From NCBI GenBank assembly GCA_900544985.1, contig UQXK01000072.1, forward strand, positions 1 to 5,611: a DNA stretch of 5,611 nucleotides. The letters run 5' to 3'. Below the pieces are notes generated by a model. It saw only the letters and a list, made by a program, of their open reading frames with translations. It was not told where the DNA came from and did no database searches. Both the position numbers and the translations under genes were made by a program. The stretch is from an uncultured Eubacteriales bacterium (lineage in GTDB: Bacteria; Bacillota; Clostridia; Oscillospirales; CAG-272). The first letter of the stretch is position 1, and every line of letters starts with the position of its first letter. Below are positions 1 through 5,476 of this stretch, piece after piece.

Positions 1-11
1 AAACCCTGACA

Positions 12-39
12 CAAAGGACTTTTCGAGAAAAGTCCTTTG
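12..39. repeat. 12-bp hairpin, left element
   Basis: Perfect inverted repeat with arms CAAAGGACTTTT (12-23) and AAAAGTCCTTTG (28-39) around the loop CGAG. It corresponds to 5557-5584, where three base pairs differ and all three are compensated. No T tract follows on either strand, so a classic intrinsic terminator is not supported. Confidence 0.9.
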
Positions 40-94
40 GAATCTCAAAAGCTTTACCAAAATAAAGTGGTGTATTCGGTGGGAAGTTCTTTGG

Positions 95-120
95 CTTACC
101 TTTCTTTCAAGAAAGGTAAG
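95..120. repeat. 26-nt palindrome A, left element
   Basis: Arms CTTACCTTTCTT and AAGAAAGGTAAG flank a TC centre. It is identical to the reverse complement of 5477-5502 and lies inside a 34-nt perfectly conserved block (87-120). On the minus strand it is just downstream of the rsmG stop, so it would form the first hairpin in the 3' end of the operon transcript. Confidence 0.9.
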
Positions 121-129
121 AAAAGTAGG
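121..129. repeat. Remnant of palindrome B, left element
   Basis: AAAAGTAGG equals the far end of the second palindrome in the right copy. The other part (19 bp including the 2-nt spacer) is missing. The deletion endpoints coincide with TAAG direct repeats that are present in the intact copy. Confidence 0.8.
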
Positions 130-873
130 TCAAAGGGGATTTTTTTGTATCTGAGAATTTTTTCTCGGATATATTTTTTTGGTGGGCAGATTTTTTTTGA
201 AAACAAAAATGTGTCTTACGGCGTCCGCTTCATCTTTTGACGAAAGATCGTATAAATTGAAGCAGTCGTCTTGAATAAGCGTGAGCGAAAGCTCTTTTAC
301 GGCGTTCTGCGCTTCTTTCAGTTCCTCGTCGCCGTTTTTGCCTTTCATGGCGATAAAAGTGCCGCCCGTTTTAAGAAAAGGTATGCACCATTCGAGAAGC
401 ACGCGAAGAGAAGCGACGGCGCGGGCTGTCACTATATCGAATTTTTCACGGTAATCCGCTTTTGCGCCCAACTCTTCCGCGCGTCCTGTGAGTATATTCA
501 CATTTGAAAGAGAGAGCTTTTCCGCAGCACCTTTGATATAGGCGGTCTTTTTTGCGGTCGCGTCGAGCGCTGTTATTGTAAGATCAGGGCGCGCTATCGC
601 AAGCGGAAGCGTTGGCATTCCGCCGCCGCTACCTACGTCGAGAACTGTCGCTCCTTCTTTTATATGCTTTGCCGCGGTGAGCGAGTCCGCAAAATGGCGG
701 CATATTACGCCGCGCTCATCGCGTATTGCGGAGAGGTTCATCACTTTGTTTTGTTCTAACATTATGTTGCAAAGCGAAAAGAATTTGTCGCGATTTTCTC
801 CGACAAAAAATTCTCCGACGCCGTTTTTTTCAAACACGTTTTCGCTTATTTCAAAAAATTCCTGTTTTTCCAA
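130..873 (-). CDS. rsmG: 16S rRNA (guanine-527-N7)-methyltransferase RsmG (GidB)
   Basis: A Rossmann-fold SAM-dependent methyltransferase that makes m7G527 in the 530 loop of 16S rRNA; in other bacteria loss of RsmG gives low-level streptomycin resistance. It has 247 residues, near family length. The SAM-binding motif is VLDVGSGGGMPTLPLAIA (77-94). Conserved NLSAIRD (46-52), RHFADS (59-64), LTGRAEE (128-134), TARAVASL (149-156) and MKGKNGDE (176-183) follow. The C-terminal tail, with IYPRK (234-238) and ending KNPL, matches the basic YPRKxGxPxKxPL tail of Bacillota RsmG, so the gene is full length. The start is TTG: the same frame has a stop at 895-897 (the mnmG stop), no ATG or GTG lies between, and the next in-frame Met (residue 38) would remove conserved N-terminal sequence. 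GGAG lies 11 nt upstream. The stop codon TGA at 130-132 touches the left repeat element. The last 70 nt carry three A7/A8 tracts, but the frame is intact. Confidence 0.96.
   Translation of the reverse strand: MEKQEFFEISENVFEKNGVGEFFVGENRDKFFSLCNIMLEQNKVMNLSAIRDERGVICRHFADSLTAAKHIKEGATVLDVGSGGGMPTLPLAIARPDLTITALDATAKKTAYIKGAAEKLSLSNVNILTGRAEELGAKADYREKFDIVTARAVASLRVLLEWCIPFLKTGGTFIAMKGKNGDEELKEAQNAVKELSLTLIQDDCFNLYDLSSKDEADAVRHIFVFKKNLPTKKIYPRKNSQIQKNPL
148..180 (+). terminator. Possible plus-strand intrinsic terminator inside the rsmG 3' end
   Basis: On the plus strand TATCTGAGAA (148-157) pairs with TTCTCGGATA (162-171), 10 bp including one G-U, around a TTTT loop, and is followed by a seven-T run at 174-180. 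As minus-strand RNA the same stem has a C-A mismatch and no U tract, so the signal has plus-strand polarity, as if stopping transcription entering rsmG from the left. The stem is A+T-rich and lies over the conserved YPRK codons, so it may be coincidental. Confidence 0.3.
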
Positions 874-884
874 TCTTGTCTCTT

Positions 885-888
885 CTCC
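885..888 (-). promoter_or_regulatory. Ribosome-binding site deciding the TTG start of rsmG
   Basis: GGAG in the purine-rich run GGAGAAGAGACAAGA, 11 nt before the TTG at 871-873. The spacing is a little long, but the only upstream in-frame alternative space is closed by the stop at 895-897, so TTG is the best-supported start. Confidence 0.65.
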
Positions 889-894
889 GTTTTT

Positions 895-2808
895 TTATTC
901 GTTTTCTTCCGCGCGGTTTCTTCTTTTCATATCGAGATATATTAACAGCACGGAAATATCCGCGGGACTTACCCCGGAAATTCTCGACGCGGCGCCGATA
1001 GACGCGGGACGGAATTTTGCAAGCTTTTGCGCGGCTTCTATCGAGAGTCCGCGGACGTTCTCGTATTTTATATCGTCCGGTATAAGCTTCTTTTCAAGCT
1101 TCGAAAATCTTTCCGCGTCGGCGAGTTCTTTTTTTATGTAGCCTTCATATTTTATATCCGTCTGGGCGGTGAATATCACTTCCTCCGGAAGCTCTTTTCT
1201 CGTTTTGTCGACGGGCGCGAGCATGGCGTAATCAAGTCCCGGGCGTTTTAAAAGCTCGGAAAGCCTTATTCCTGTTTTTATCGGGGGCTCGCCTATCTTT
1301 TCGAGTATGCTGTTTATTGTGTCGCTCGGCGGGACGATTACTTTTCGTATTCTTTCTTTTTCCGCCTCTATCATCGCTTTTTTTGCGCGGAAACGCTCTA
1401 TTCGCTCCTTGGGAAGAAGCCCTGCCGCGTATCCTATTTCCGAAAGGCGGTCGTCGGCGTTGTCCTGACGGAGTATGAGCCTGAATTCGGAGCGCGATGT
1501 CATCATTCTGTACGGTTCGTTCGTTCCTTTTGTGACAAGGTCGTCTATAAGGGTTCCGATGTATGATGAATTTCTTGTCAACATCACAGGCGCTTTCCCG
1601 CGTACGAATAAAGAGGCGTTGAGCCCTGCGATAAGTCCTTGCGCCGCGGCTTCTTCGTAGCCTGATGTGCCGTTGAACTGACCTGCGCCGAAGAGTCCTT
1701 CTATGTTTTTGAACATGAGAGAAGCATAGAGCTGTGTCGAATCTATACAGTCGTATTCTATCGCATACGCGTGGCGCATGACTACGGCATTTTCAAATCC
1801 TTTTATGGAGTGAAGCATTTTTGCCTGTATATACGACGGCATGGAGGAACTGAATCCCTGCAAATACATCTCGTTTGTGCCGTCTCCCATCGGTTCGAGA
1901 AAGAGCTGGTGGCGGGTTTTGTCGGGAAAACGCATTACCTTGTCCTCTATGCTGGGGCAATATCTCGGTCCCACACCCGTTATCTTTCCGGAATAAAGCG
2001 GGGATTCGGATATGTGGTCGCGTATTATCCTGTGTGTTTCCTCGTTTGTGTATGCGATATAGCAGGGAAGCTTCGGGCGCTCATCAAGCTCTTTTATATC
2101 CGTGTCCGCGCTGTAAGGCGTGAGCTTTTTTTCTCCGTCCTGGCGTTCGAGCACGGAATAGTCCACGCTTCTTGCGTCGATTCTCGGCGGAGTGCCCGTT
2201 TTGAATCTTAACATTTTTATGCCGAGAGCTTCGAGCGACTTTGTAAGATATGCCGCGGGATGAAGTCCGTCGGGGCCGGAGGGGTATATTACTTCTCCTA
2301 TTATTACTCTCGAATCGAGATACGTTCCCGTGCATATTACGACCGCTTTTGCGCGCCACAGTGCGGAAAGCCTTGAAACAAGTTCGAATCTATTCCCGTC
2401 TCGGTTTTCGCCGAGCCGTCTTATCTCGCATATTTCCGCCTGGACAAGAGAGAGATTTTCCGTATGCTCGATAGTTTTTTTCATTATATCCTGATACATA
2501 CGTCTGTCCGCCTGTATCCGTTTGGAGCGGACGGCGGGACCTTTGCTCATATTGAGCATTCTGTCTTGGAGCATGACCTTGTCAGCCGCTCTCCCCATTT
2601 CTCCGCCGAGCGCGTCGATTTCGAAAACGAGCTGTCCTTTTCCCGTTCCGCCGATAGACGGATTGCAGGGCATATTTCCGACGGCGTCGTTTGAAATGGT
2701 GAAAAGCACCGTGCGGCAGCCCGTTCTTGCCGCGGCAAGGGCGGCTTCTATTCCGGCGTGTCCCGCGCCGACGACTGCGACGTCTACGGATTCTACAAAA
2801 TATTCCAT
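895..2808 (-). CDS. mnmG: tRNA U34 5-carboxymethylaminomethyl synthase subunit MnmG (GidA)
   Basis: The FAD-dependent subunit that, with the GTPase MnmE, installs the carboxymethylaminomethyl group on wobble uridine 34 of several tRNAs using methylene-tetrahydrofolate, NADH and glycine. It is 637 residues, close to the usual 620-630, and complete. The Rossmann FAD motif is VVGAGHAGIEAALAAARTG (12-30). The two conserved catalytic-site cysteines are Cys48 in MPCNPSIGG and Cys284 in GPRYCPSIEDK. Other family hallmarks are KGPAVRSKRIQADRRMY (89-105), KTGTPPRID (203-211), GLFGAGQFNGTSGYEEAAAQG (371-391, spaced motif) and EPYRMMTSRSEFRL (431-444). The C-terminal MnmE-binding helical region follows, with YEGYI (554-558) and RGLSIEAAQKL (586-596). 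Start ATG has GAGG 8 nt upstream. It begins 13 nt after the rlmH stop and is followed 21 nt later by rsmG, the common bacterial pairing. mnmE is not in the window. Confidence 0.98.
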   Translation of the reverse strand: MEYFVESVDVAVVGAGHAGIEAALAAARTGCRTVLFTISNDAVGNMPCNPSIGGTGKGQLVFEIDALGGEMGRAADKVMLQDRMLNMSKGPAVRSKRIQADRRMYQDIMKKTIEHTENLSLVQAEICEIRRLGENRDGNRFELVSRLSALWRAKAVVICTGTYLDSRVIIGEVIYPSGPDGLHPAAYLTKSLEALGIKMLRFKTGTPPRIDARSVDYSVLERQDGEKKLTPYSADTDIKELDERPKLPCYIAYTNEETHRIIRDHISESPLYSGKITGVGPRYCPSIEDKVMRFPDKTRHQLFLEPMGDGTNEMYLQGFSSSMPSYIQAKMLHSIKGFENAVVMRHAYAIEYDCIDSTQLYASLMFKNIEGLFGAGQFNGTSGYEEAAAQGLIAGLNASLFVRGKAPVMLTRNSSYIGTLIDDLVTKGTNEPYRMMTSRSEFRLILRQDNADDRLSEIGYAAGLLPKERIERFRAKKAMIEAEKERIRKVIVPPSDTINSILEKIGEPPIKTGIRLSELLKRPGLDYAMLAPVDKTRKELPEEVIFTAQTDIKYEGYIKKELADAERFSKLEKKLIPDDIKYENVRGLSIEAAQKLAKFRPASIGAASRISGVSPADISVLLIYLDMKRRNRAEENE

Positions 2809-2816
2809 AGAAAAAA

Positions 2817-2820
2817 CCTC
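2817..2820 (-). promoter_or_regulatory. Ribosome-binding site of mnmG
   Basis: GAGG on the minus strand, 8 nt before the mnmG ATG, inside the 13-nt rlmH-mnmG gap. It supports the start that places the FAD-binding motif at residue 12, as is normal for MnmG. Confidence 0.8.
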
Positions 2821-2821
2821 T

Positions 2822-3301
2822 TTATTTATGATACTTTCCGCCGGAAAGTATGTTGTATGCGCGGTATATCTGTTCGAGGATTATAACGCGCATCATTCTG
2901 TGCGTAAATGTCATGCGGGAGACCGACAGCATCATATCGCATGATTTTTTTACTTTTTCGGACATGCCGAAAGCGCCGCCGATGATAAAACTTATGCTTG
3001 AATATCCGCCTGTCAGCGAAAGGTCTATCTTTTTTGCAAGCTCTTCCGACGAGAGCATGGCGCCTTCTACCGCAAGGGCTATTTTATAGCTTTTCTGCGG
3101 AAGCACGGACAGTATTTTTTCTCCCTCTTCCTCTATCGCTTTGTTTATCTGCGCCGCAGAGGCGTTTTCGGGGATTTTTGTCTCTTTTATCTCCGTGTTC
3201 ACCACTTTGCAGTAAGCGGAGAGCCTTTTTTCATATTCTTTTACCGCGTCGGAAAAATATTTGTCCTTTATATTTCCGACGTAAATTATGTTTATCTGCA
3301 T
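2822..3301 (-). CDS. rlmH: 23S rRNA (pseudouridine-1915-N3)-methyltransferase RlmH
   Basis: A SPOUT-class methyltransferase that uses S-adenosylmethionine to methylate N3 of pseudouridine 1915 in helix 69 of 23S rRNA, acting on assembled 70S ribosomes. At 159 residues it has the usual family length. The N-terminus MQINIIYVGNIKDKYF is typical. The trefoil-knot SAM site is visible as IIGGAFGMS (106-114), followed by SRMTFTH (128-134), RVIILEQIYRAY (138-149) and the invariant-looking C-terminal YHK (157-159). One small oddity is Thr133 where the family usually has Pro (MTFPH). Start ATG lies only 3 nt after the yycJ stop, and its AGGA ribosome-binding site is made from the last codons of yycJ, so the two are probably translationally coupled. 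The pseudouridine itself must be made by RluD, which is not in this window. Confidence 0.97.
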   Translation of the reverse strand: MQINIIYVGNIKDKYFSDAVKEYEKRLSAYCKVVNTEIKETKIPENASAAQINKAIEEEGEKILSVLPQKSYKIALAVEGAMLSSEELAKKIDLSLTGGYSSISFIIGGAFGMSEKVKKSCDMMLSVSRMTFTHRMMRVIILEQIYRAYNILSGGKYHK

Positions 3302-3304
3302 TTT

Positions 3305-4093
3305 TTATCCTATATAAAGTTCCGTGGGGTCGGACGGCGCCGCTATTTTGATGTTTATATCTTCAAATCCCGAAACGGCATTTTTTGCCGCAAGCTCCGC
3401 TGTCGGCGGATAGTTGTTTTCCTTGCTCAGATGTGCGAGCAGAAACGAGTTTGTTCCGAGCGTGGCAAGCTTTGCCATAAGCGCTCCGCAGTCCTCGTTC
3501 GAAAGATGTCCGGTGGAGGAAAGTATCCGCCTTTTCAATGAGTACGGATACGGTCCCGCCATAAGCATTTCCACGTCGTGGTTTGCTTCGAGTATGCACG
3601 CGCATGAGCCTGAAAGCGCGTTTACAAGTTCGTTTTCGATATGACCTATATCGGTCGCAATTCCGATTTTTATATTTTTTTCTCCATTCGGGAAAGAAAC
3701 CGTGTACCCGACGCAGCACGCGGAATCGTGAGGGACGGCGAAAGAGCCTATGATTATATCCCCGATCTCGACTGTGAAAATCTGCGGGAAAAGATGAAGC
3801 ACGGGAAAAATCGCACTGTTTTTATCTTTTATCATCGCTTTTGCGGAAATCTCCGTCATGAATACGGGGATTTTATATCGTGACGATATAACTTCAAGTC
3901 CGCGCGTATGGTCTATATGTTCGTGTGTTATGAATATGGCACTTATGTTGGAAAGAGAGGTGCCTATCGATGATAGCGCACGCTCGACAGAACGCGCGCA
4001 AACTCCTGCGTCTACAAGTATTTCCGTTTTTCCCGATGAAATATAGTGGCAGTTTCCGGAGGAGCCGGAAAACAGTGTTACAACTCTTGCCAT
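3305..4093 (-). CDS. yycJ: MBL-fold metallo-hydrolase, YycJ/WalJ (VicX) family
   Basis: A 262-residue metallo-beta-lactamase-fold protein matching the YycJ/WalJ family in length and motif order. Visible motifs are FSGSSGNC (8-15), ILVDAG (25-30), the metal-binding HxHxDH motif as THEHIDH (56-62), PHDSACC (121-127, His122), IATDIGH (145-151, Asp148), EANHD (169-173), STGHLSNED (193-201) and LAHLSKENNYPP (219-230, His221). These supply the usual ligands for two metal ions. There is no signal peptide or membrane segment, so it is cytosolic. The family resembles MBL nucleases. Reported roles in Bacillota differ (link to the WalRK cell-wall regulon, cell division, and DNA repair as a possible 5'-3' exonuclease), so the substrate is left open. 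It starts 10 nt after the kinase stop with no clear Shine-Dalgarno, suggesting translational coupling. It lies directly before rlmH; in Bacillus yycJ also sits close to rlmH, although no walRK genes are present here. Confidence 0.9.
   Translation of the reverse strand: MARVVTLFSGSSGNCHYISSGKTEILVDAGVCARSVERALSSIGTSLSNISAIFITHEHIDHTRGLEVISSRYKIPVFMTEISAKAMIKDKNSAIFPVLHLFPQIFTVEIGDIIIGSFAVPHDSACCVGYTVSFPNGEKNIKIGIATDIGHIENELVNALSGSCACILEANHDVEMLMAGPYPYSLKRRILSSTGHLSNEDCGALMAKLATLGTNSFLLAHLSKENNYPPTAELAAKNAVSGFEDINIKIAAPSDPTELYIG
3308..3311 (-). promoter_or_regulatory. Ribosome-binding site of rlmH, inside the end of yycJ
   Basis: AGGA is formed by the last two sense codons of yycJ (ATA GGA), followed by the TAA stop and AAA before the rlmH ATG, a 6-nt spacer. 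A ribosome terminating on yycJ would sit over this site, which fits translational coupling. Confidence 0.75.
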
Positions 4094-4103
4094 GATTTTT
4101 GTA

Positions 4104-5360
4104 TCAGAAAAGTTTTGTCATTCCGACAGGGCGGACGTAGAGAGGTGTTACTGCGCCTTTGCCGAAAGAATTTTCCATTACGGATGTGAAAATGTCGAGC
4201 TTGTCCGTCGGGACGAACGCCTGTATCGTTCCCGCAAAGCCGCCTCCGTGAACACGGCAGGCACCTTTTCCGTCAAGAACTTCCTTTGCAAGCGCGTAAG
4301 CGAGCGTTATTCCTTGTTCTATCGGCGCTTTGGGTGAAAAATAGTTTTGAAGCAACATTGCGCTCGATTCTCCCGACGCGTTTATCACATCGAAAAATCC
4401 GTTTATATCGCCGTCGGCAAGATATTTTGTCGCTTTTCTTACTCTTTCGTTTTCGTCGAAGAAGTGGAGCGCACGGAGTATAGCGCGGTCGCCCGCAAAT
4501 TCGCGAAGTTCCTTTATGTTGTTGATCACATCTTCCTTGGAAAGAGAGCGAAGCGCGTTTTTGCCGAAGAAAGAAGCGACTTTTTTCATTTCTGCGGGAA
4601 CTGCCGCATAATCGTCCGTGAGGTCCGCGTGAGAGCCGCCTGTATTTACGACGCAAAGGGTATATCCCTCTTTTGCAAGGTCGAGCTTTGTTTTCTCTGC
4701 TATCGGATTTTCGGGGTCTTTGAAATCTATATGAACAAATCCGCCGCAAGCGCACGCTATCTGATCCATAAGACCGCACGGCTTGCCGAAGTGCTTATTT
4801 TCGGCGTATTGGGATATCTGCGATATTTCGATATATCCTATTTTTCCGTCATTGTAAAAATGATTTTCTATGTTTCCTATCATGTCCTCGAATGCCGCAG
4901 AGGAGGAAAGACCGCTTCCGCCGAGGACGGACGATGTCATGTATGCGACAAAACCGCCTGTCTTGTGGGAGCGAACGGAAAAACCGTCGCAAACTCCGCG
5001 GATAAGAGCCGATGTCTTGCCCTCTTCGTCTTTTACGGGTGAAAGGTCGGAAAGAGAAACCTCGTCTTTTGAAAATCCTTCGCTTACAAGGTTTATTGTG
5101 TTGTCGTCTGTCTTTGCGGCGACGGCGAGGATATCGAGGCTTATCGATGCGGCGAGAACTTCGCCGAAGTTGTGGTCTGTGTGATTTCCGCATACTTCGC
5201 TTCTGCCCGAAACGGAAAATATATGGTAATCTCTTTCTCCGTAAAGAGATATGAACTTTTCAACCGCTTTTTTTATTCTTTCGGAAGCGGAATCCATATC
5301 TTTATAGATTTCGGAGAGTGCGTTTTCGTTTTCTTTTATAAGTGTGTCGATTTTTTTCAT
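4104..5360 (-). CDS. galK: Galactokinase-like GHMP sugar kinase, divergent signature
   Basis: A cytosolic GHMP-family kinase expected to phosphorylate galactose (or a related sugar) at C1 with ATP, the entry step of the Leloir pathway. At 418 residues it is longer than typical GalK (about 380-390). The sugar-binding signature is at residues 52-64, GRSEVCGNHTDHN; classic GalK reads G-E-H-x-D-Y here, so Glu is replaced by Asn59 while Arg53, His60 and Asp62 remain. The GHMP ATP-binding loop is GGSGLSSSA at 147-155. The catalytic Asp is probably Asp199 in CGLMDQ, and Tyr251 sits in the galactose-contact region. The C-terminal glycine motif is RVHGGGFAG at 369-377. From memory, the GNHTDH and HGGGFAGTIQ variants recur in clostridial proteins annotated as galactokinase, so this looks like a subfamily rather than a damaged gene. 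Start ATG is supported by GGGAG six nt upstream. It is the first gene of the operon. The kinase fold is confident; galactose as substrate is less so. Confidence 0.88.
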   Translation of the reverse strand: MKKIDTLIKENENALSEIYKDMDSASERIKKAVEKFISLYGERDYHIFSVSGRSEVCGNHTDHNFGEVLAASISLDILAVAAKTDDNTINLVSEGFSKDEVSLSDLSPVKDEEGKTSALIRGVCDGFSVRSHKTGGFVAYMTSSVLGGSGLSSSAAFEDMIGNIENHFYNDGKIGYIEISQISQYAENKHFGKPCGLMDQIACACGGFVHIDFKDPENPIAEKTKLDLAKEGYTLCVVNTGGSHADLTDDYAAVPAEMKKVASFFGKNALRSLSKEDVINNIKELREFAGDRAILRALHFFDENERVRKATKYLADGDINGFFDVINASGESSAMLLQNYFSPKAPIEQGITLAYALAKEVLDGKGACRVHGGGFAGTIQAFVPTDKLDIFTSVMENSFGKGAVTPLYVRPVGMTKLF

Positions 5361-5366
5361 TTTTGA

Positions 5367-5371
5367 CTCCC
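5367..5371 (-). promoter_or_regulatory. Ribosome-binding site of the galactokinase-like gene
   Basis: GGGAG on the minus strand with a 6-nt spacer (TCAAAA) to the ATG at 5358-5360. This supports the chosen start, which also gives the long N-terminus relative to classic GalK. Confidence 0.8.
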
Positions 5372-5411
5372 ACAGGCTTTTTTGTGCCGGATTTTTTTAT
5401 TATTCTTTATA

Positions 5412-5440
5412 ATCATATCATTTTCTTTTGATTTTTACAA
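5412..5440 (-). promoter_or_regulatory. Candidate sigma-A promoter for the operon
   Basis: On the minus strand TTGTAA (5435-5440, 4 of 6 matches to TTGACA) is separated by exactly 17 nt from TATGAT (5412-5417, 5 of 6 matches to TATAAT). The -10 box is preceded by TGA, giving an extended -10 (TGnTATGAT). Transcription would start near 5405, giving a leader of about 45 nt before the galactokinase ATG. The surrounding DNA is very A+T-rich, so chance matches are possible. It is the best promoter seen upstream of the gene cluster, and no internal gap is large enough for another obvious one. Confidence 0.6.
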
Positions 5441-5448
5441 TAACTTAA

Positions 5449-5474
5449 CCTACTTTTCTTATAAGAAAAGTAGG
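5449..5474. repeat. 26-nt perfect palindrome B, right element
   Basis: Arms CCTACTTTTCTTA and TAAGAAAAGTAGG meet without a loop, giving full dyad symmetry over 26 bp. It is a diverged duplicate of palindrome A with a 28-bp period. It sits 8 bp upstream of the proposed -35 box, so it could be bound by a protein or extrude as a cruciform; neither can be shown here. Confidence 0.9.
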
Positions 5475-5476
5475 CA

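Larger units (their letters stand above)
1..130 (+). repeat. Left copy of a modular hairpin repeat element (runs off window)
   Basis: Read on the plus strand, this stretch aligns almost end to end with the reverse complement of 5448-5611, with roughly four in five bases identical and one short gap in the middle. In order it holds the GACAC box (8-12), a 12-bp hairpin (12-39), a linker with CAAAAGCTT (47-55), a 34-nt block identical to the right copy (87-120) containing a 26-nt palindrome, and AAAAGTAGG (121-129), the remaining end of a second palindrome. Homology stops at about 130, against the rsmG stop codon. It continues beyond position 1, where the right copy has a G-rich hairpin. I see no coding potential, and no terminator-like U tract follows its hairpins. 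The family is not one I can name. Confidence 0.9.

Noticed and set aside
95..120. Palindrome A as the Rho-independent terminator of the operon
   Set aside because: On the minus strand it is followed by CCAAAGAACTTCCC with no U tract, and the identical module also lies upstream of the promoter, so a general terminator role is not supported.
37..240. A 67-codon plus-strand reading frame across the left repeat and the end of rsmG
   Set aside because: It crosses the hairpin repeat and is antisense to the conserved RsmG tail; the product is low complexity and matches no family I recognise.
1771..2211. Plus-strand open frame of 146 codons opposite mnmG
   Set aside because: It is antisense to conserved MnmG motifs, has no recognisable domain, and is expected by chance in a coding region of this composition.
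4273..4779. 168-codon minus-strand frame inside the kinase gene, rich in Arg and Ser
   Set aside because: It is an out-of-frame shadow of the galactokinase-like gene, whose motifs are all in the other frame.
4347..5042. 231-codon plus-strand frame opposite the kinase gene
   Set aside because: Despite its length it is antisense to the GHMP motifs and shows no recognisable domain or membrane protein pattern.
5361..5405. Riboswitch or attenuator in the operon leader
   Set aside because: The predicted leader is only about 45 nt and its best pairing is a 3-4 bp stem (CACA with TGTG), too weak to call.
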